From contig NC_053035.3 of assembly GCF_002575655.3 (NCBI RefSeq), positions 500,308,601 to 500,372,600 of the forward strand: 64,000 nt of DNA, given 5' to 3'. The position numbers were made by a program, and so were the translations under genes. Below are positions 56,119-64,000 of the stretch, in pieces (within the stretch, counting starts at the first letter, position 1; every line of letters begins with the position of its first letter). This DNA is from Aegilops tauschii subsp. strangulata (Eukaryota > Streptophyta > Magnoliopsida > Poales > Poaceae). A model generated the notes under the pieces. It was not told the DNA's origin and searched no databases. It saw only the letters and a program-made list of their open reading frames with translations.

Positions 56119-59100
56119 TCAACTAAGTGTGTCACAGTATGAAAGCAAGGCAGCTCTACGTGCAACCTTAACTCTATGTTGCAAAAGCCCCAGGTCCTCT
56201 TTGAATCGATGGAACCAAGATGCAATGCTTGGGGCGACACCTCTGAAGTGTTTATTGTTTCTTTCTTTCCACAAACTCCAGGCAGCAGTGAAGAATACTT
56301 CAAAGAAGAAAGGATTGGGCCAATTGGGTTGTGCGTTTTGCAACGCAGCGAACCTATTTTGAAAATCAGGCCAGTCAATACGTATCTTGGCCCAACACCT
56401 TTCGCTGAACTGGCAAGTGAAGATCATATGCTCGAGAGTCTCATCCGTATTTTGCCCACAAAGGAGACATGTGAAATCATCCCCAATGTCATAGTGTCTT
56501 CTCCTTAGCATGTCACGTGTGTTCAACCTGTCCTGTAGCAGTAGCCATCCAAACACTTTGATTTTCATCGTACAGTTTGATTTCCAAAGGGGCCGAAAAA
56601 CGGGATGAGCTGTTGCGTCACGGAAGAAGCTGTTATAGTAGTCTTTTGGTCTGTACTCAGCGGCACCCCAAGTGTAGTGCCAGACATCAGAAATTGTTGT
56701 TGATGGGTGTATGTTGGATGCTGCATGTTGGACATATTGCACCTCATTGAGAGCACGAGCGGACAGTGGTAGGTGAAAGGTTTCATGCAGCTCTGTGTTG
56801 GCCCAGAAGTCAGCGACCGTCATGTCTTCATGCAGAGCAAAAGAAAAGGCACGCGGGTGTGATGATTGGAGCACATCATTTGACCACAAGTCCTTCCAGA
56901 GCAGCGTAGTCGAGCCATCAACCACATGGACACGGGTGATTCCCCGGTAAATGGGCGTTAATTTGAGAATGTCTTTCCACCAAAAAGATCCGACCAAATC
57001 AACCGCATGAGGCACATGGTGGACATACTGATTATCCCAAAGCATAGTAACCCACGGTACGTCCAGTTTGTTATAGAACTTGTGCAGTAATTTAAACAAG
57101 AGGGCATCATTGTGGATTTTAATGTTGATCACTCCTAACCCACCTTTACTCTTGGGCTTGCACACCAGCTCCCAGGCTGCTAGCGAATTACATTTGTCGC
57201 CTTGATCGGTTTTCTTTGTCCAGAGACATCTCCTTCTAATCTTGTCTAGAATTTCAATCAGTTTCGGAGGGAACTTGAGCGTGCACATGGCAAACACCAG
57301 AAGGGGTGTAACAGATGCATTGAGCCAGGAGAGACGGCCCCCATAGGACATCATGGCGATCGTGGCAGTGAGGCGACGCTCCATTTTGCAAACTAGAGGC
57401 ATGAATTCCTGGATGGTTGGTTTTGTAGTGCCGAGCGGTAGGCCAAGGTAGGTGAAAGGCATTGTACCTACATTGGAACCAACAATAGCGGCTAGGCTAG
57501 TCGTTGTACTTGCGTCCAGGTTGATTGGTATGAGCGTGGATTTATGAAAGTTAATTTTGAGGCCAATTGAGGATGCATAGTCAGAAAGAATGTTCTTGAC
57601 ACGGGTAGCTTGTTGTGGGCAGGCAGGCAAAACAAGGAGGGTGTCGTCCGCGTATTGGATCACTGGGTAGTCATTTTGCCCATTGCAGGGGAAAGGCAAG
57701 CTGATATCTCCACTTCGGAAAGCATCATTGACCGCGCCTTGAAGTAGCTCAGCTGCGAGGACAAAGATGAGGGGGGACAGAGGATCACCTTGCCGCACAC
57801 CGCATCGGCGAAGGAACTGTCGGCCTGGGACCCCATTAAGAAGGACGGGCGAGCGACCCGAGGAGAAGAGGCACTTGATCCAGGAAACCCACTTGTCGTT
57901 GAAACCCATTTGCTGCATAATGCGAATCATCGGTTCGTGTGCAATAATATCGAATGCTTTGGCGAAGTCAAGCTTAAGAAGAATGATTGGCCGACCCGAG
58001 CTTTGACATTGATAGAGATATTGATATGCCCATGCCAGACAGTCCTGTATAGTGCGCCCTTTAATGAACCCATATTGATTGCGGTGAATAAGGGTAAGGA
58101 TGACACGTTGAAGTCTGTCTGCTAGCAGTTTGGTAATTAACTTGAGGCAGCAGTTGAGCAGAGTAATGGGTCTGAAGTCGTTGACCGTCTCTGAAGAGTT
58201 GATTTTAGGTATGAGTGTGATTAGACCATCGTTGATACTTGTCACATCTAACGTACCTTCATAGAACTGATCACATAGGGCATAGAAGTCGTGTCGAATG
58301 ATGGGCCAACATGCTTTCAAAAACGCCCCACTAAAACAGTCTGGTCCAGGTGCGCAGTCAGGAGGCATACCTTTGACCACATTGTCGATTTCCTCATGGG
58401 TAAAAGGAGTGGTGAGCTGATCAAGATCGGTGGCACGGGGGATGATGGTTGGAAGATCAAATTTCATGTCTGAAGGGGAGACCGTCCCCAGGCGGTTTTT
58501 GTAGGTTTGAAACAAGAGGGCTTCTTTTGCAGGATGATTGTCAACCAGTGTGCCATCCTCAAGTGTGAAGGAAGAGATATTGTTTTGGCGATAGCGTTCC
58601 GTGGCCATTGCTTGGAAATTTTTTGAGTTTTCATCTCCAAATTTGATCCAACGAATAGTAAAGCGTTTCTTCCATTAGAGTTTTTGATATTTGAGCAGTC
58701 TCAGCAAGTGTGACTTTAGGATTCGTCTGAAATTCATTTCTGGGATTGAAAGGTTTCGTTTATTCTCCAGCTCGTCTAAGTCCGCAAGGACATCGTTACA
58801 GTTCGTGATGGCCACTGAAAGACGAGAAATATGCTTACTCCAGATTTTGAGAGTGTGTCGAAGAGCTTTGAATTTTCGACAAAGGACCGTGGCAGCATTT
58901 GCGTCCCTAACTGGCCGCTCCCAAACTTCACGAACAGTGTCCATAAACCCTGGATGCAGGGTCCAGTAGGATTCAAAATGAAAGAGCTTGGATCGGGGGA
59001 TTTTGGTCTCGATAGAGACAACGCAAGGGATGTGATCAGAAACAGGCTTGCCGAGGGGTTTAACGAGCGTCTTAGGGTATGCGTTGGTCCAATGCAAGGA

Positions 59101-59716
59101 TGTGAAGAACCAGTCAATCTGCTCAAGTAGCGGGTCGATCTTCATATTGCTCCAAGTATAGGTTCTCCCTTTCACCGGAAGCTCAATCAGTTGCTGCTTA
59201 CGAATTATGTCATTGAATGTTACCCCCAGGTTTATTACAATTGTTCGGGCCTCACATGTAGTTAAAGTCGCCCAAAAGTAACCAGTCTTGATTATTGGGG
59301 ATTTGAACGTTATACAACCATTGCGTGAAAACATCTCTGTCCGTACCAGTGCAAGGCCCATACACATTAACTAACGTCCAACGCTGAGAGGATTGTGTGC
59401 TAATGAAATCGATGGCTAGCGCAAATGGATCAGACGAAATTACCGAACCAGAGAAGACCGAAATTTTCCAGATCGTTAGCAACCCCCGAGAGGCGCCTCG
59501 CGACGGGACAAAAGCAAAACGATCAAATTGTCTAGGACAGCAAGTTTTAATAAAAGCAAAAGTAACCTCAGGCATAGTCTCCTGAAGACAAACGATAGCA
59601 CAACCACTGGTAGAGATAGCATTATTCAGAGCCAGTTGCTTCTTCTCAGAATTGAGCCCTCGAATATTCCATGAGAGCACATTCCAGCAGCTCAACAGCG
59701 TCATAGAGAACTCCAA
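56119..59716 (-). pseudogene. LINE ORF2: endonuclease, reverse transcriptase, zf-RVT; inactivated
   Basis: The N-terminal AP-type endonuclease begins near 59716 (LSWNIRGLNSEKK, VCLQETM, GDFNYM). A TGA follows GDFNYM at about 59250, with a frame change within the next 60 bp. The endonuclease resumes with TYTWSN and ends with PVSDHIP. A TAA at about 58675 interrupts at the linker. Reverse transcriptase from 58608 has [18 protein letters not shown] and the catalytic YADD. The zinc-finger tail has [19 protein letters not shown]. The stop is at 56119. It thus has two stops and one frameshift over about 1,200 codons. Confidence 0.9.
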
Positions 59717-59877
59717 AGATTAGGCAGGGTTGTGGGAGAGATCCTCTCCCTGGTCAGCCATGTCAGTCACAGGAGCAGAAAGTTCAGACACCGCGGCAGT
59801 TTCAGCAAGCAGGGCTTCTTCAGAAAGTTCAGCAGTAGGTATAGCACACCTGTTAACTCCAATGGATTGCAGAGAAG

Positions 59878-62800
59878 CTATAGGAGTTGGGGGGATCTCA
59901 CCAGCAGAAGAATCAGCAGAAGCTGATGTGCCAATAGACGGAATGACACAAGGCTTAACTTTGGAAGTGTTCTTGCGAATGTCAGAGAGGGGGGTACCTT
60001 GAACCCATCGTACTTGTTGGAGCGGAGGCTGCGGCGCACTTCAGTTGTGGAGATAGGAGCAGCAGCCCTGGCCCTATGGGAGCATGGACCAGTGGTGGCC
60101 CTAGGTGCAATTGCTTCCGAGATCATAGAAGGTGCTGAAGTTGTAGTGTGCGCAACTTGTTCTGTATCCATAGGGGCGTCCTTAGTGTTGGGCAGCATGG
60201 CAGGCTCATTGGTGTTGTCCAAGCTAGCATGATCAGATAGCTCCTCGATGATGACTGAGGAGGGTACCAAAGCAGAAGTAGAGCTTGATTCTTGGGAAAA
60301 GTTCAGACCAGAAGAATCCTGTGTAATCAAAACAGATAACTGAACCGGGTTTGTTCTCAAACCAAACCCCTCCCTCCAAGGCCCAAATGTTGCAAGCATT
60401 GGACTAACAGCTTGGAAGATGAAGGCGTTGAGATTCAGGCGTGGGATTGGGTCATTCAGCAGCCTGGAGAGGATCTCATCACCTTGAGCAGATAAGCCAA
60501 ATCTGACACCTTGATCATTGATCTCCAGTGAGATGGTAAGAGATTCAGAGCTTGCACTGTCAGACAACTGCATTGTTGGATCAGCCAGGAAGAAAAGGTC
60601 AGACTGGGTCGAGGTTGAGCTGTCAGATTGGGTGATCGAGTCATTCCAAGCTTGGAATGCATTGTCAGTGACGTTGTTTTCAGGAACTAATCCATGTTGC
60701 ACTGTCAGACCCTGCGCAGCAAGCCAGGCTTGATAGTTCACCAGATGGGGCGGCATTTGCGGGAGTGGAGGAGCAGCGGGCGCATCCCAAGCGCCCCAAC
60801 CAGCATTGTCATCCACCTGGTGAGCCGCATTGTTGCCAGCTGCAGGTGCACCATTCTGAACGAGCCAATTGTGAACTTGCTGCTGATAAAGCTGTTTTGC
60901 AGTGAGTTCAGGGCCAAACTGCGGATGCGGGTTACCATCAGGGGGTGGCTGTTCCTCAGGTGCAGCAGGGACGTCAGGGAGGAGCCCATTCCAGTCGTTG
61001 CTGCGAAGGATGGTGACTACGACTGTCCAGCTGTCGCGCGCACCGCCAAGCTACCATACCACAAAGCTCTTGGGGATGAGGCGCAAACTAATTACTCTGG
61101 CTTTCAGAAGGATGAATCTGCGATCCTGACGAGGATTATACCATGAAACCAAGGAACCATATCCACCCAAGGCCTTAGTGATGTAATAATCCGTTTGGTA
61201 ATCATACGGGAAACCAAACAACATGATCCAAAGCTCAGGCCCAAATGGTGCAGCTCGATGGTTAAGAGCCGCATTATGCGGAACGAAAGTAATCAGCAGT
61301 TCTTCGTCTTCAAGCTCAAGCGGAGTGTTCACAGCAGTATCTCTCATAAAGGAATCCACAAATCCAAAAAGCCCAATGCCAAAGGGGTGATCACTGACCT
61401 CAGTAGTAAAAAGCTGCGATTCCTGAAGCAGATTAGCGACCTGATTGCGGACGATGACGCGGCGATGCAGGGGCACATACGCGCTGGCTTCTGCAATGGC
61501 CAGGAACTCATGGCTGAGAGGAGTAATCGGTCCAACGACCATGCCGCTGCGTACAAGATGATCGGCCGGCCCTGGCTCAACAGCGAAACCCGGCGGGAGG
61601 AAAGGCACAGGGTTCAGTGGAAAGTTCGCCATTGTTGTGGAGCGGGGCAAAGGAGAGGGAGATAGTGCAAATATAGTTGGATGGGACGGCAATGGCGCAA
61701 GTTGCAGCAGAGAGTCAGACTGTGGCGATGGGACGGGACGGGGTGAGGTCTGTTGGGTTCTCGAGGCGGAAGCTGAAGCCTGAATGGGGGCGGTGGGAGG
61801 CAAAATTGCCTTTGCAACCCATTTCCACTTCTTTTGGAAAGCGGCTCTGCGGCAAGATGACGCCATGTGGCCATAGAACCCACAAGCATCACACCGGACG
61901 ATCCTCACTAAAGCTTTGGTCATGCCTTTGGTGGAAATAGGATGGCCCAGAAATCGCGAGGGAATAATTGCGGTCTCCTTGTTTGACCCAGGCAGGGAAC
62001 GAGTGTCACGGCTGCTACGTTTTGGGCAATCCCCTGTTTTATGATCAGGGCCCGATCAATTAATGCATATCAGGCGAGCTTGGCAAGCGATCTTGCAGTG
62101 CCCCCATTGAAGGCATCTAGCGCAAAGGGCGGCCCAATTAGTGGCAAGAGAATGAATGTCATCCGCGGAATAATCTGCCTGGGCTAAATCAGCCTTATGC
62201 TTAGCACTGAGCATCGGGGGCCACATGTCATGGGGAGGGGCATAACGGAAAGCAGACTTGAGAAAACATTGCGGAAGTGGTGGGTACTGGGCACGCACCG
62301 GGCATTTGAATTGCCCAAAAGAAATACACTCAATAACCATATCGGCCTCTGACTCCGCCTGGGAAATATAATGCTCCATTAATGCTAGGCGGTCAGTGGG
62401 TAAGGCGCTAATGCCGCTCTGCTGAGGTGGCGGTGAGATAGACCCAAATTGAATTTGAATTTTATCATGGCGATCAATCATCGAAGAAGTAGAGGCCTCA
62501 TGATCATGCGTATTAGAGAAATTCCAATGCTTCAGATTAACAAGGTTAAACTTGCTGAGTTCTTTGGCGACGAGGGATCATTGGACTGACCCTTACGTAG
62601 AAAATCCAAAGAAGCAGATAGGGCCACAGGTTGACGATCCAAGATCTCGACCAACTCTTGATCCGCATGCCAATGAGAACCAGAATAATGCTTAGCAAAA
62701 CGGCCATTGAACAGATGGAAATGGCATACAAAGTCTGGCCAGACACGATCCTTTAAACCGTAAATGAAATGCCCCACCTTGTTGTTGGCCACAGAAAAAC

Positions 62801-63044
62801 GGAATGATCGAGAGGTAAGAGCAACAACATTGAAACCAGAGCAAATTCCCCCAATGCAACATTGCAAAGCCAATCCAACCGAGTCATTCGTGAGGGGAAA
62901 TGAAGCCGAGGAGAAGGAGACCACCAAAAAGAATTCCTTGGTGTCCCGAGAGGGGGAGAAGTGCACCGTAGAACCAAACTTACGTCTCACCTGATCGGCC
63001 AGGGACAAACCAGGAGCAGAGTCCCAATGGAGAAGGCCTTCCAT
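59878..63044 (-). pseudogene. LINE ORF1: gag-like protein with CCHC zinc knuckles; inactivated
   Basis: It starts MEGLLHWDSAPG at 63044. A frame change near 62560 is followed by CARCLQWGHCKIAC, then a second knuckle of the form CIN.SGPDHKTGDC in which the second Cys codon has become TGA (about 62056-62058). A third knuckle, CDACGFYGHMASSC, lies near 61885. Downstream frames with conserved-looking RRVIVRNQVANLL and APFGPELWIMLFGFPYDYQ run to 61051, and further shifted frames run to 59878. It is a nucleic-acid-binding ORF1 of the plant type, non-functional here. Confidence 0.8.
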
Positions 63045-63056
63045 GGTGATGGCAGC

Positions 63057-64000
63057 TAGAGATCGCCATTGGTGGTGGAGAGCAGTTAGTTTGATTAAAC
63101 AGTAATTAGATTAGTTAAACCCTAATTAGACTAAACAGTCAATGACGAACGGGACCCACACGTCAGTTGACCAGTCAACTCCCCTGTTGACTGCTGACAT
63201 CATGCTGACGCCAGTATGTACTGTTCTGGATATTGTTGAATTAAAATGATTAAATAAATGCTAAAATTAAATTAAATCTTTTAAAATTAATATGAAATAA
63301 ACCGTAGCTCGGATGGAAAAACTTTGTACATTAAAGTTGCTCAGAACGACGAGACGAATCCGAACACGCAGCCCGTTCGTCCGCCACGCGCCCCTAGCAT
63401 AGCAAACACGCAACTTTCCCCCTCCGGTTCATCTGTCCGAAAACACGAAACACCGGGGATACTTTCCCGGATGTTTCCCCATTCGTCGGTATCACCTCCT
63501 ACCGCGTTAGGGCACACCTAGCACCGCTCATTGTCATGTCTTGCATCGTCATGCTTATGTTTGCATTATATTTATTGTTTCTTCCCCCCTCTTATCTCGT
63601 TAGACACCGAGACCAACGCCGCTGCTACCCAGTACGACTACGGTGTTGACGACCCCTCCTTCTTGCCAGAGCAACCAGGCAAGCCCCCCCCTTGATCACC
63701 AGATATCGCCTATTCCTTCTCTCTACTGCTTGCATTAGAGTAGTGTAGCATGTTATTGCTTTCGGTTAATCCTATTCTGATGCATAGCCTGTCATTGTTG
63801 CTACAGTTGTTACCCTTACCTGCTATCCTACTGCTTAGTATAGGATGCTAGTGTTCCATCAGTGGCCCTACACTCTTGTCCATCTGCCATGCTATACTAC
63901 TGGGCCGTGATCACTCGGGAGGTGATCACGGGCATATGCTATATACTTTATACTGTTACATTACTTATGATACTGTTCGGAGATGGGGGCTGAAGGGGCA
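63057..64000 (+). mobile_element. Gypsy-type LTR, second part, continuing beyond the window
   Basis: The LTR sequence resumes with attaaacagtaattagatta and goes on through agctcggatggaaaaacttt, the CT-rich ccccctcttatctcgttaga, and gtgatcactcgggaggtgat near the end. This matches my memory of a long Triticeae Gypsy LTR, but I cannot give a family name. No gene is visible. Confidence 0.55.

Larger units (their letters stand above)
55916..63056 (-). mobile_element. Near full-length LINE inserted in the Gypsy LTR
   Basis: A T-run at 55916 (poly-A tail on the minus strand), ORF2 (56119-59716) and ORF1 (59878-63044) in the usual order make a LINE of about 7.1 kb. LTR-like sequence resumes just right of the ORF1 start. 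Stops and frameshifts in both ORFs show it cannot transpose by itself. I could not establish the target duplication because both flanks are AT-rich. Confidence 0.85.

Overview
The window looks like a transposon-rich stretch of a large grass genome, most likely of the Triticeae (wheat, Aegilops or barley group). The organism call is inference. It rests on CACTA ends with CCGGGAC-type subterminal repeats, several Stowaway MITEs with CTCCCTCYGT ends, an Au-type SINE, nested LTR retrotransposons, and monocot-type CC-NB-LRR genes with an intron between P-loop and kinase-2.

Only three loci look like ordinary host genes. Two are paralogous CC-NB-LRR (NLR) immune receptor genes on the minus strand (5712-9312 and 34767-38176; about 905 and 906 residues, each with one intron at the same codon). 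The third is an alpha-crystallin-domain, membrane-anchored RTM2-like small-heat-shock-type protein on the plus strand (50873-51787). The two NLRs form a tandem cluster about 25 kb apart. A non-transposon block beside the second NLR (26560-27783 plus 33918-34360) has a diverged copy to the right of the first NLR (9880-10647 plus 22677-22900). The spacer therefore arose by local duplication, and both block copies were later split by retrotransposons.

Layout: 1-1688 end of a CACTA transposon with the start of its transposase-type gene, sitting in an old LINE (1692-2461). 2462-2856 second LINE tail. 3380-5140 element with TAA target duplication (Harbinger-like) carrying a decayed gene. 5304-5384 MITE. 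5712-9312 NLR1. 10648-22676 non-autonomous LTR element (tRNA-Lys primed, minus sense), with a Copia element (16296-21534) nested inside it. 22900-26560 spacer. 27784-33917 minus-sense Copia element with TAAAT target duplication. 34767-38176 NLR2 with a 5'-UTR intron. 39041-39200 MITE. 40640-42760 degenerate tandem repeat split by a retroposon. 43-50 kb AT-rich DNA with MULE-like and SINE sequences. 50873-51787 RTM2-like gene. 52061-52697 short poly(A) retroposon with target duplication. 52900-54464 remnants of retrotransposon proteins. 54481 to the window end, a Gypsy-type LTR, itself split by a near full-length LINE (55916-63056).

The immune-receptor pair is the main functional content. The most unusual sequence signals are a tRNA-Lys(CUU)-like sequence inside a retrotransposon whose primer-binding site matches the same tRNA, the different 5' ends of the two NLR paralogs, and a Copia element with nearly identical LTRs but a badly broken coding region. 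I did not recognise any wholly new gene system. Nothing here was checked against a database.
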